Assembly (NCBI RefSeq): GCF_031886125.1
Contig: NZ_CP119391.1
Span: forward strand, 2,542,001-2,606,000
From: Halomonas piscis
GTDB taxonomy: Bacteria > Pseudomonadota > Gammaproteobacteria > Pseudomonadales > Halomonadaceae
Reading direction: 5' to 3'
DNA length: 64,000 nt
Shown in pieces: positions 38,491 to 46,696 of the stretch (within the stretch, counting starts at the first letter, position 1; each line of letters begins with the position of its first letter). Made by a program: the position numbers and the translations under genes. Below the pieces are notes generated by a model. That model did no database searches. It was given only the letters and a program-made list of their open reading frames with translations, and was not told the DNA's origin.

Positions 38491-39337
38491 TGCTATTACC
38501 TCCCAAAGTCAGAGCAACGATACTTGAAATAGAAAAAACGATACCTAAAACTCTAATACGGCTAACTCTTTCCTTAAGGTATATCACACCGAGAATCACA
38601 GGAATTAGAGGGTACATTGAAATAATCAGAACACTAATTATAACTAACTGTCCTTCTTTAGCGATAGTATAGAGAACAAGACCAAGAGCGCTTGTTGCAC
38701 CGGCAAACATAGCTTTTCTTGCCTGACTCCTGGTCACCTCAAAAATACTAGGCTTTGCATAGGGAAAAATTGCTGTGGCGCCAACAAACATACTCACTGC
38801 GACAGCAGCTAAGGCTCCTGAAGAAGGTACATTCCCTAATGTTACTAATTGACATGCAAATCCAAGCCCAGAAAAAATAGCTTGACTAACTCCACCTTTT
38901 TTCCGCTCAGTTATATAGTTACTATTAGAATGATTAGTATTCAAAGTCATAAGTATAATTGCTGGGATTGAAAAAACAATCCCTAGACTACTGAATAAAC
39001 CAATACGTTCGCCAAGAAATAAAATGGATATAATTAGAGAGAAAACTACCATTGAAACGCCGCTAAGCGGGACAATGGCACTAACGGCACCAGTACTCAT
39101 GCCTCGATAAAGAAAAATTGCGCCCCATGCTGAAGCAATACCTGACAACGCCCCCCAATAAAGAGAACTAAAGGTAAAATTAGAGAAAAAAATCGCGGCC
39201 ATTAATACTATTAAAAAACCGCCCATATGTGTAAAGAAGCTTATCTTCTTCACCTCATAATGCCTAGACAACATACCATTTATAAAGTGAGTAAGCCCTA
39301 GACACGCCATTGCTATAATTGAAATAAAAATAGACAA
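38483..39337 (-). CDS. EamA/DMT-superfamily transporter in the ectoine-like cluster
   Basis: 284 residues with ten hydrophobic segments in two EamA repeats, for example VLMAAIFFSNFTFSSLYWGA and LVIISVLIISMYPLIPVILG, and the conserved glutamate of the second half in YLKERVSRIRVLG. It starts 5 bp after the EctC-like gene and overlaps the ligase gene. As a DMT exporter between two biosynthetic genes it is a candidate exporter of the cluster's product. AT-rich and unlike the chromosomal EamA protein at 22,329-23,246. Confidence 0.87.
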   Translation of the reverse strand: MSIFISIIAMACLGLTHFINGMLSRHYEVKKISFFTHMGGFLIVLMAAIFFSNFTFSSLYWGALSGIASAWGAIFLYRGMSTGAVSAIVPLSGVSMVVFSLIISILFLGERIGLFSSLGIVFSIPAIILMTLNTNHSNSNYITERKKGGVSQAIFSGLGFACQLVTLGNVPSSGALAAVAVSMFVGATAIFPYAKPSIFEVTRSQARKAMFAGATSALGLVLYTIAKEGQLVIISVLIISMYPLIPVILGVIYLKERVSRIRVLGIVFSISSIVALTLGGNSNV

Positions 39338-39342
39338 TCCGT

Positions 39343-39738
39343 CTACTCCACCAGGTCATCTATTGGAGGATACCCCCCTGCTTCATCATGTACCTCATCG
39401 CCTCTTGTCGGTGGCGTGAAAATACAGATCCCCCGCAGATCAGTAATGGCATGCAACTCATGCCCATCACCGATACTCAGGTAATAACACACCCCCGGAT
39501 ATAGCACGTGCCTGACTCCACTAAAAAAGTCATCAACATACCCAGTTCCAGAAATTATATAAACAAATTCTTCTTGATACTTGTAACAAATATTTAAAGT
39601 TTCACCAGAGCGTATGATCGTATCATGCACCGAATATATAGCGCCGTCATCACTAACAAGAAGTCTATAGCTATCAAAGTGATGATTATCTACATGCTGA
39701 AAAGATTTCCTTATCTTATCCTTGCTCCACACCCTCAT
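39343..39738 (-). CDS. EctC-like ectoine synthase homologue (cupin)
   Basis: 131 residues, the usual EctC length, aligning over its full length with ectoine synthase. The C-terminal motif FTPPTRGDEVHDEAGGYPP corresponds to FTP-x3-G-EVH-x-DGSY of EctC. The metal ligands described for EctC fall at the same positions: Glu57, Tyr85 and His93. Thr40, Tyr52, Phe107, Glu115 and His117 are also kept. Two substrate-pocket positions differ: the Trp of NWDS is Phe21, and the second His of YKHH is Gln55. EctC cyclises N-gamma-acetyl-diaminobutyrate to ectoine; the changes suggest a related but different substrate. The ATG overlaps the stop of the EctA-like gene as ATGA, so both were co-translated. Confidence 0.85.
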   Translation of the reverse strand: MRVWSKDKIRKSFQHVDNHHFDSYRLLVSDDGAIYSVHDTIIRSGETLNICYKYQEEFVYIISGTGYVDDFFSGVRHVLYPGVCYYLSIGDGHELHAITDLRGICIFTPPTRGDEVHDEAGGYPPIDDLVE

Positions 39739-39866
39739 TTAGCCAACTCCTCTTTCCTTTCAAGTCGTATCAGAGTTTCTTTATGATGATTGCTAAAAAA
39801 ATCGCATTCTAAAAATAAATCTTTTTGAGTTATATTAGCGTTATAAGTTTTGGCAAGTGATATCAA
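39735..39866 (-). pseudogene. EctA-like acyltransferase, 3' part, separated by IS1380
   Basis: Encodes the last ~41 residues (SLAKTYNANITQKDLFLECD and onward to KEELAK) in the frame of the 5' part at 41584-41951 once the IS1380 element and one copy of ATCAA are removed. It ends in TGA overlapping the EctC-like start codon. Confidence 0.83.
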
Positions 39867-41583
39867 CCCGCCTTATTCACGAAGACGCTGACTGGGCGGC
39901 GTGAAGAGGCTGGCTGGCGGCGTCGCTCATCAGGATCGGCCTCTCCGACGCGAGAGGCCGCTGAGTAATGCCCGAACATGGCTTTCTTCCCGGTTTCTTA
40001 TAGCTCTTGGGAATCCATTGCGACCGTCAAAGCAGCCGTGACCGCCGGCCGCTGCAGCGGTCGCTCGATTTCAGGTCCTGAAGCCGTCTCGCCGGGCGTC
40101 AACTCAGCGCCGTCAGCTTCGGCAGCCCCTTCAGCAACGTCGGCCACCACTTATCGGCGGCGGCACCCAGATGAAGGGTGATCCGCCGGGCATGCAGCTT
40201 CAGTGTGGCGGCGACCTTAAGCACCTGCTCGCGCATCCGACTCAGGCTCCAGCCTTGCCGAGTCTGCCGCTCCAGCAGGCAGCGCAGGCCATGCAGGACC
40301 TGATAAGCATAGAGGCTGAGTAGCAGGCTCACCTCGTTACGCGCCATCACGTCCTGAACCGTGGAGGCGCCACGATCCGTCGACGAGAGGTGTACGTCGA
40401 GCGCTGATTTCACCTCGCCCATGTGCGCTTCGGCGCTACCGCGCTTGCGGTACAGTGCCAGGACCTTCTCCGGCGGCCAGTCGAACTTGTTGAGGTTGGT
40501 GACCAGGAAGAAGGCATGCAACAGCAGGTCATCGGGTCGCTCTTGCACGACCAGTACCACGCGCCGTGGTTCAGGCCAGGTGCCGGCCTGGTACTCCAGG
40601 TCATGACACCATTCCCGTGGCTGCTCGGGCGGCCGACCTCGGGGCCGCTTCAGGTACGGCGCCGCCAGTGTCTGCAGCCCCGTGTGACTGCGCAGCCGGC
40701 CCAGGTACTCGATGCCGCGATCTTCCAACGCCTCCAGCGTGTCGTTGTCGGTGAACCCGGCGTCGATACGCACCCGAACCTGGGCGCCGGTGCTTTCGTT
40801 GAGCCGCTTCACCAGGTGCGGGATCCAGGTATCGGCGTTCTCGGCCGGGCCGGCGTTGCCTTCGCGTAGTAGGCCGCCCACCATGTCACCGGTTTCGGCC
40901 AGCGAGGCGACCAGCGGCGAGTAGATGCGGACCCCGTAAAGGCCATGATAGGCCGAGCCACCTTGGTGACCGTGGACCTCGATCGGCAGGCCGTCGATGT
41001 CGAGGGTCAACTGCTTGGGTCGCTCGCCGTTCTTCAGCGAGGTCAGGCGCCAGACTACCAGTCGCAGCAGGCCTTCATGCACGGCATCGATGTTGTCGTT
41101 GCGTCCAAGGCAAGTCAGCAGCCGCGACAGCGTGGCTTGAGACGGCCGGTCCTGGGCCAGTGGCGTCATTCCACGCGCATCGCTGCAGGCCAGCTGCCAG
41201 AGGGGATCACGCCGCAACGTGTCGGTATCGCTGAGGTCGATCCAGCCCATCGCGCGCTGCAGCACCAGGGTTCGCAGCTGGCTGGCCAGCGAGTGGCGGA
41301 TGCGTAGCGGGTGGCGTTGATCGACCAGATTGTCTTCGAGCGCCTCGATCACACCGCTGTTGTCGAGGGCTTCACGCAGCAGCAGAGCGCCGCTGTCACT
41401 GGTGGTGCGGTGGCCGCTCAGCTCGACACGGACGGAGCCGTTGCACGAGGGCGTCCAGGTAGATAGGCTTTCACCCATAGCGGATGGCTCTCTTGGTTCA
41501 GGTTCTTGGCGGAACACATTGAATTTTCAAGAGAATACCATCCGCTATCTTCGTTTTCAGGCCGGCCTCATGAATAGGCCGGG
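39867..41583 (-). mobile_element. IS1380-family element copy 2 (1717 bp, complete)
   Basis: Ends CCCGCCTTATTCACGAAG and, on the other strand, CCCGGCCTATTCATGAGG. Flanked by a perfect 5-bp duplication ATCAA (39862-39866 and 41584-41588). Inserted into the EctA-like acyltransferase gene. The transposase is intact, so this copy may be mobile. Confidence 0.94.
40099..41478 (-). CDS. IS1380-family transposase (copy 2, intact)
   Basis: 459 residues starting MGESLSTWTPSCNGSVRVEL. DDE transposase core with LTLDIDGLPIEVHGHQGG (Asp), VRIDAGFTDNDTLEALEDRG (Asp) and a late acidic region KRGSAEAHMGEVKSALDVH (Glu). The open frame begins at 41517, but the ATG at 41478 matches the other copies. Confidence 0.92.
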   Translation of the reverse strand: MGESLSTWTPSCNGSVRVELSGHRTTSDSGALLLREALDNSGVIEALEDNLVDQRHPLRIRHSLASQLRTLVLQRAMGWIDLSDTDTLRRDPLWQLACSDARGMTPLAQDRPSQATLSRLLTCLGRNDNIDAVHEGLLRLVVWRLTSLKNGERPKQLTLDIDGLPIEVHGHQGGSAYHGLYGVRIYSPLVASLAETGDMVGGLLREGNAGPAENADTWIPHLVKRLNESTGAQVRVRIDAGFTDNDTLEALEDRGIEYLGRLRSHTGLQTLAAPYLKRPRGRPPEQPREWCHDLEYQAGTWPEPRRVVLVVQERPDDLLLHAFFLVTNLNKFDWPPEKVLALYRKRGSAEAHMGEVKSALDVHLSSTDRGASTVQDVMARNEVSLLLSLYAYQVLHGLRCLLERQTRQGWSLSRMREQVLKVAATLKLHARRITLHLGAAADKWWPTLLKGLPKLTALS

Positions 41584-41951
41584 ATCAACGTGTTGTATGC
41601 TGCATCATTACTAATATCAATTGTAGCTTCAAATGCCCTAACATTTTCGCCTAAACTATCGATCAATCTTTTCACTAAAGCAAAACCCAAACCATAACTT
41701 CTTACATCAGGATCAACAGCTATCTGCCACAAAAAAAGTGTCTTGCCATCGGGTCTGATATATGCAAGTATGTAACCAAATAATTTATTCCCAGACTTGG
41801 CCATCAGAGATGTATTTCTGAAATCTCGCGACCAAACAAGATAAAAATACTCAGGACACAAATCCAAATCATCATTGCATGCTGCCATTCGAAACAAGCT
41901 TTTAGCATCACCTACCGACGGATGCTCGAATCTAATTCCACTTTGGTTCAT
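41584..41951 (-). pseudogene. EctA-like GNAT acyltransferase, 5' part, disrupted
   Basis: The first ~123 residues of a GNAT protein that aligns with L-2,4-diaminobutyrate acetyltransferase EctA: YLVWSRDFRNTSLMA, then GKTLFLWQIAVDPDVRSYGL (EctA: TYFLWQVAVGEKARGTGL) and RAFEATIDISNDAAYNTL (EctA: HLETTITPDNQASWGLF). The IS1380 element interrupts codon ~123 with an ATCAA duplication. The restored protein would be 164 residues, the normal EctA length. EctA acetylates the gamma-amino group of diaminobutyrate. As it stands the product ends in IS-encoded PAYS and lacks the last quarter, so it is probably inactive. First gene of the minus-strand unit, divergent from the lysR gene 94 bp away. Confidence 0.85.
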
Positions 41952-42604
41952 TGCAACACCTGATTAATTTCTGTTTGATTTAGGATGCCGCAAAAATTAG
42001 GATATATAAAATCAATCCACGTCATCTTTAATATGAGGTGATTCGATGAGCAAAAAAAATGAAATAACCCTGTCACAGCTTCGCGCTTTCAAAAGTGTCG
42101 CAGATACACAATCTTACACTAAAGCTGCCTCATGCATGGGAGTAAGCCAGTCGGGCATAAGTCACTCTTTAAAAAGGCTTGAGGATTTTTTTGAGACTCC
42201 ACTTTTTTCCTACAATGGACGAAACATTTCTGGACTTACTCCTGTCGGAATCGAACTATATACTTGTTCTGAAGACATTATAGTAGAACTAAACAATATT
42301 AATGCACTTGCAGATTTTTCCAGAAGCTCGCCCAAGGAACGGCTTAATATCGCTTCAATCAATAGCGTTGCCACATCATATCTAAACAATATAAAGAACA
42401 AAAAAATTGAGAGCTGTATTGGAAACATACTCACTGGTTTTGAGCATGAAGTTGAAAGGTGGGTCGTGGATGGAATAGCTGATGTCGGATTTACAACTGA
42501 TATTTCAAATACTGTCTCGCAAAAGTGGAAAGGGACGTTTTATGGGAAAGTTGCATTCCAAGACGAGCTTGTTGTGGTGGTCCCCAAAGAACACCCTCTA
42601 GCTA

Positions 42605-43461
42605 GGGCCTGTTGACGTTTCACATTGGTAGCCATAAAAAGCCGCATGCCAAGGCCACCATGCTTTCGTAATTTCGTTTGAGCTTATCGTAGCGCGTCGC
42701 AATGGCGCGATACGGTTTCAATCGAGCAAAGGCATTCTCAACCAGATGCCGGTAGCGATATAACCCTCTGTCCAGATTGGCATTTCCTTTTTTCGAGTTA
42801 CGCCTGCGTGGAATGACGGCAGCCATTCCTTTGGCTTCGACCTGCTCACGGATACGTTCACTGTCATAGCCTTTGTCAGCCACCAGCGCGTCACCTGCCG
42901 GCAAACCGTCAATCAATGCCTGGGCTTCCGTGCTGTCGTGCACTTCACCCCCGGTTATTCTGAAGGCGATCGGCAACCCATAAGCATCCACGGCCAAGTG
43001 GATCTTGCTGGTATTGCCTGCACGACTTTTGCCAATGGCTTCTGCATCTTCCGTGGCAGCCCCAGTGCTATCTTGGTGAGCCTTGACGTAGGAACCATCA
43101 ATAAATAGCCACTCGACATCAGGATCTTCCACCAGAGAGATGAAAATCCTCATCAGCTTTCCACTCGCTGACCAGGCGTTGAAGCGCTTGTAGACCGTGT
43201 TCCAGGGGCCAAACGCCTCCGGTAGGTCCCGCCACGGGCAGCCGGTTCGCATCCGATAAAGGATGCCTTCCACCGTGGTACGCAGATCGGTCTTGTCATA
43301 AATACCTTGTTGAAGCAGGATAGATTTCAGCTTCGGCCAGTGTTCATCCGTGAGCATTTGTCGGGGCATGGCAGGCTTGCAGTTTGTTGGCTTAGGAACC
43401 TTTATTCTGTGAGCTTGCCCCTATCCTGCCAATACCCCTGCCATGAAACGTCAACAGACCC
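42605..43461 (-). mobile_element. IS5-family element, 857 bp (copy 1)
   Basis: Ends GGGCCTGTTGACGTTTCA and complement of GGGTCTGTTGACGTTTCA, flanked by TA on both sides (CTAG context). Exactly 857 bp, as are copy 2 (47875-48731) and copy 3 after removing its insertion. Lies in the lysR gene. Confidence 0.92.
42620..43369 (-). CDS. IS5-family transposase (copy 1)
   Basis: 249 residues: MPRQMLTDEHWPKLKSILLQ, GCPWRDLPEAFGPWNTVYKR, first Asp in LFIDGSYVKAHQD, second in DALVADKGYDSERIREQVEA, and RYRHLVENAFARLKPYRAIA with the Glu. Intact; differs by a few residues from copies 2 and 3. Confidence 0.92.
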   Translation of the reverse strand: MPRQMLTDEHWPKLKSILLQQGIYDKTDLRTTVEGILYRMRTGCPWRDLPEAFGPWNTVYKRFNAWSASGKLMRIFISLVEDPDVEWLFIDGSYVKAHQDSTGAATEDAEAIGKSRAGNTSKIHLAVDAYGLPIAFRITGGEVHDSTEAQALIDGLPAGDALVADKGYDSERIREQVEAKGMAAVIPRRRNSKKGNANLDRGLYRYRHLVENAFARLKPYRAIATRYDKLKRNYESMVALACGFLWLPM

Positions 43462-43816
43462 TAGTAACCTTGAGGTTTCCCTTGATCAAGCTAGTGACTT
43501 CCCACTAATAATTTCTTCAGGTGGATGCGAGGATTTAGTATATAAATTTTTCGAAGAATCAGGGGTTTCACGAAATGAACTTTTGATTCGCTTATGGGTT
43601 AATGATTTCAGCACTTTAATTCAAATGGTTAGAAGTGACATTGGCGCCTCTATTGTTCCTAGACTTGCACTACGCAAGGAAGACAGTAGAGGCATTGAGA
43701 CACTAAGCCTAAAGCCTAGCTTGTATAGATCTATCATAGTTTTCGGACTGACGATAAATATGGATCGTCCTGAGGTAAAATATTTCTTCGAAAACTTCAA
43801 GAGCGAGTCAAAATAA

Positions 43817-44029
43817 TTACTAATAATGAAATAAAACAGGCGATAAATTAGCCTATTTGAAAAATCACATTGTTGATGCGCCTGATAACTTTATTCTGCG
43901 GAAGAGCACTCAACAATTACTAAGAAGTACCCGCATGAAGATAAACATGTATAAATATCGAGGCACCTATAGCGAATAGGGTGATTTTTCCTGAATTCAC
44001 GACACGTACCGATATCTGAAACAGCGTAC
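43817..44029. other. AT-rich spacer after lysR, no gene seen
   Basis: About 210 bp that still has the AT-rich composition of the cluster. ACAGGCGATAAATTAGCCTA (43836-43855) could form a weak hairpin after lysR. I see no gene. It ends where an IS30 remnant begins. Confidence 0.5.
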
Positions 44030-44240
44030 TTAGATTCATAAAATAACTACAACCATTTGGACCACAAGATAGAAGCAGGAGGGTCTGCACCGTTGCCCTC
44101 CCTGCTTTACCGACCAAAGTGAAGCAGAACATGGATTCCGACAGCTGACCCAGACACAACGATACCAGATTTACGCTCGTGATGACTTAGATATGAGCCA
44201 GCGGCAGATCGCTAGAGAGCTCGGGCTCCACGGCAGACAA
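44030..44240 (+). mobile_element. IS30 left-end remnant
   Basis: Matches ~46,686-46,890 of the complete IS30 element: the end TAGATTCATAAAATAAC and the coding start with ACAGCTGACCCAGACACAAC and GGCTCCACGGCAG. Truncated at about codon 30 by the next remnant. Diverged from the intact copy by many substitutions. Confidence 0.78.
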
Positions 44241-44520
44241 GGGTTACGACAGCAATGCATTACGACATTACTGCACACGTTACGGCATGCGCCCGATTAT
44301 CCCCCGACGCCTTTTGGATCGACGCCCACGGCCAGTCCTACCGCATCAGTTTGACCGGCCCAAGTATCGCCAGCATAATATGGTAGAGTGGCTCTTTGGC
44401 TGGCTCAAGGAAAAACGCCAACTTAATACTCGGTACGATAAGCTCGCCAGCAGTTACAGAGCGATGGTGACGCTGGCTTGCATTGAGCGGTGTATGAGAG
44501 TCGACTTTTCAGACAAAACC
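44241..44520 (+). pseudogene. IS5-type transposase C-terminal remnant
   Basis: Encodes pieces of a DDE transposase C-terminus in shifting frames, best seen as RPKYRQHNMVEWLFGWLKEK followed by LNTRYDKLASSYRAMVTLAC. The first part (KGYDSNALRHYC-type) is frameshifted. A different family member from both the 857-bp and 829-bp elements. No start, no left end. Confidence 0.75.
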
Positions 44521-44536
44521 TAGGGGGCGTTAACAA

Positions 44537-44944
44537 TTAGGCCAGCCATATGGCGGCTGACACGAGGCAGAGGAGTGACTGGTAGTTTCTTGCCAGTCGC
44601 TCATAGCGTGTAGATAACCGCCGGAACTTCTTGATTTTCTGAAAGAACCTCTCCACCAGATTGCGATCTTGGTAACAGTGCCAGTCTACTTCAATGCGCG
44701 CCAAACGATTCTTTTTCGGAGGAATCACCGGCTCGGCACCTGCGGCCTGAATCATGTCCCGCAGAGCAGTGGAGTCATACCCCTTGTCGCCCAGCACTGC
44801 TTGCGGGGAAAAACCTTCCAGTAGAGCGGGAGCAGCACCATACTCCGACGCCTGGCCCGGTGTGAGAACCAATCGTACTGGGTTACCTAACGCATCGACT
44901 GCGGCATGAATTTTGGTGCTCAATCCGCCTCGAGATTTGCCCAT
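44537..44944 (-). CDS. IS427-type OrfB
   Basis: 135 residues with the second catalytic Asp in AVLGDKGYDSTALRDMIQAA and the Glu region YQDRNLVERFFQKIKKFRRL. Expressed most likely as an OrfAB fusion through the A8 slippery run. Confidence 0.88.
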   Translation of the reverse strand: MGKSRGGLSTKIHAAVDALGNPVRLVLTPGQASEYGAAPALLEGFSPQAVLGDKGYDSTALRDMIQAAGAEPVIPPKKNRLARIEVDWHCYQDRNLVERFFQKIKKFRRLSTRYERLARNYQSLLCLVSAAIWLA

Positions 44945-45288
44945 GGCTTCGACGTCTTGCGTGTTTTTTTTGACGCTCCATGCTGGTGCACCCTGACGAT
45001 GCTACCGTCGATCATCAGCTGCTCTAGATCGGGATCGTCGGCTACTGTGTCAAAAATACGCTGCCAAACGCCCTTTCGTGACCAACGGTTATACCGCATG
45101 TAGACGGTGTGCCAGCGCCCAAAAGATTCGGGAAGATCACGCCACGGGGCGCCGGTCCGAGCGATCCAGAGCACGGCTTCCACGAACAGGCGATTGTCCT
45201 TGGCAGTTACCCCACAGTCTGAGGCTTTGCCGGGGAGCAGGTGCTCGATTCGCTCCCACTGATCATCGCGTAACTTCAACCGACTCAT
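44920..45288 (-). CDS. IS427-type OrfA
   Basis: 122 residues: MSRLKLRDDQWERIEHLLPG, GAPWRDLPESFGRWHTVYMR and the first catalytic Asp in QLMIDGSIVRVHQHG. A run of eight A (sense strand, 44964-44971) just after this permits the -1 shift into OrfB (44537-44944) to yield the full DDE transposase. Confidence 0.88.
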   Translation of the reverse strand: MSRLKLRDDQWERIEHLLPGKASDCGVTAKDNRLFVEAVLWIARTGAPWRDLPESFGRWHTVYMRYNRWSRKGVWQRIFDTVADDPDLEQLMIDGSIVRVHQHGASKKTRKTSKPWANLEAD

Positions 45289-45517
45289 GGCCCACCAAAA
45301 TCTATGAATACTAAATCAATTTAAACGAAACTAATGATTGTTAACACACCCTAGTACTACAGCCGTAACTACTGCTGTGATCGTTCATGCATTGCCATCC
45401 GGGTTTGCTGCTGCCGACAGTGGCACTGCCAAGCTCGGTATTGGTGCTTTCGTCGCCAGTCCGACCAATGAAGCACATGGGACAGGGCCTGTTGACCTTG
45501 CCATAGATATCTCCCGA

Positions 45518-46696
45518 TTAGTCGTCTGAGCTCGGAGAGTGTCCACTGAATCCTGTCGGAACGAGTTTTTTTTGCTGATGACTCGCTTGCCGTATCGCCA
45601 CCAACAAGGCGTGGGCGAGCAGCGACAAGGTTATGTGGCGATGCCAGCTGGCCCAGCGCCTCACCTCATACTCATCCAGACCGCATTCCCCCTTGGCCGC
45701 CTGAAAACCCTGCTCGATTTTCCAGCGCTGACCCGCGACTCGAACCAGCGTCTCTATTGATACCCAGTCTCTGGGCGCATGGACCACATAATAGGCCAAC
45801 TCATCCGGTGTCGAGAGGCTGCGTCGGATCAGGAGGTAATGTCCCCAGTGGCGTGCCTCTTCCGTAGGCTGCAGCCTTGTCAGCGGCGTCAATGCCCAGT
45901 CGTACCAGCGTTCGCCCTTGCTGCCTGAGCCGGCGGACAAGGTCTGCCAGGCGTCATCCGGCAGTGCCGCCGCGATGTCGTCAGCTCGCGTATACTGAAA
46001 GCTCTGCCACCACAAGGGCTCGTTGCAAGCCACTTCTAAAACAAAGGGTTGCGACCGTTCCTCCAGCCATAGGCGCAGGCTACGGTTGCCACCATAGACA
46101 CTATCCCCCGTCACCCAGGCGGCCGGTATGCCCTGATCCATCGCGCGCTCCAGCATCCGGCGAGCAAGCTCGGGTTTGCTGGCGAATTCGACGTCATCTG
46201 GGATCCCGGCACGCCGACAACGTTCACGATCCTGTGTCCAGGACTTGGGCAAGTACAGGGCGCGATCCAGAAAGGCATGCCCTGTCGGACCGGCATAGAG
46301 GAGAAAGACCCCGATCTGACTATTTTCGATACGGCCGGCGGTGCCACTGTACTGGCGTTGCACGCCGGCCGAATACTGGCCTTTCTTGATAAAGCCGGTC
46401 TCGTCCAGGACCAGGACACCCTCTGAGGAGCCCAGCGTATCGATGACCCATTGGCGGAGGACATCGCGTGCTGCGTCCACATCCCAGCGGGCACGATCCA
46501 ACAAGTACTGCACCCCATCCGGGGTGGCATCGCCAAGCCACTCGGCAAGATGCCAGCTATTCTTACGTTCGCACTGACTGAGCAGCCCTTGAAGGTAGCG
46601 TAGGGCACGATCGCGCGTCTCAGAGCGCGGGAAGAGGGGGCCTAACCGATCTGCCAGGTCATCCAACAATGCTGAGACAGAGAGACCTGAATTCAT
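45518..46696 (-). CDS. IS701-family transposase, start region replaced by IS30
   Basis: 392 residues from an ATG at 46696 that lies within the IS30 end. The native frame began at the ATG of 47804 (MQELDL), was cut by IS30 with duplication of TCT (sense strand) and continues SVSALLDDLADRLGPLF. DDE core: EGVLVLDETGFIKKGQYSAG, AAWVTGDSVYGGNRSLRLWL and RWKIEQGFQAAKGECGLDEY. The catalytic part is complete, so a functional protein could still be made from the new ATG. Confidence 0.85.
   Translation of the reverse strand: MNSGLSVSALLDDLADRLGPLFPRSETRDRALRYLQGLLSQCERKNSWHLAEWLGDATPDGVQYLLDRARWDVDAARDVLRQWVIDTLGSSEGVLVLDETGFIKKGQYSAGVQRQYSGTAGRIENSQIGVFLLYAGPTGHAFLDRALYLPKSWTQDRERCRRAGIPDDVEFASKPELARRMLERAMDQGIPAAWVTGDSVYGGNRSLRLWLEERSQPFVLEVACNEPLWWQSFQYTRADDIAAALPDDAWQTLSAGSGSKGERWYDWALTPLTRLQPTEEARHWGHYLLIRRSLSTPDELAYYVVHAPRDWVSIETLVRVAGQRWKIEQGFQAAKGECGLDEYEVRRWASWHRHITLSLLAHALLVAIRQASHQQKKLVPTGFSGHSPSSDD

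Larger units (their letters stand above)
42046..43816 (+). pseudogene. LysR-family regulator, split by an IS5-type element
   Basis: The N-terminal part (42046-42604) carries the winged helix ITLSQLRAFKSVADTQSYTK and AASCMGVSQSGISHSLKRLE. The effector domain resumes at 43462 (SNLEVSLDQASDFPLIISSG) and ends at 43816 with KYFFENFKSESK. Joining at the shared TA gives one continuous frame of about 304 residues, a normal LysR length. Divergent from the EctA-like gene, so it was probably the activator of the cluster, binding in 41952-42045. AT-rich like the cluster. The insertion between residues ~186 and 187 should abolish effector sensing. Confidence 0.88.
44523..45351 (-). mobile_element. IS5-family (IS427-type) element, 829 bp
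   Basis: Ends GGGGGCGTTAACAATTAG and complement of GGGTGTGTTAACAATCAT, flanked by TA on both sides in CTAG context. The two-ORF organisation with a slippery run is characteristic of the IS427 group. Its right end touches the left end of the IS701 element. Confidence 0.9.

Noticed and set aside
39343..39738. Generic cupin of unknown function
   Set aside because: Full-length colinearity with EctC, the metal ligands at positions 57, 85 and 93, the FTP...G.EVH motif and the coupled EctA-like gene make EctC homology much more likely.
45370..45517. A short open frame near the left end of IS701 (MLTHPSTTAV-type start)
   Set aside because: It crosses the IS5/IS701 boundary and has no match to a known protein; it is the non-coding end of IS701.
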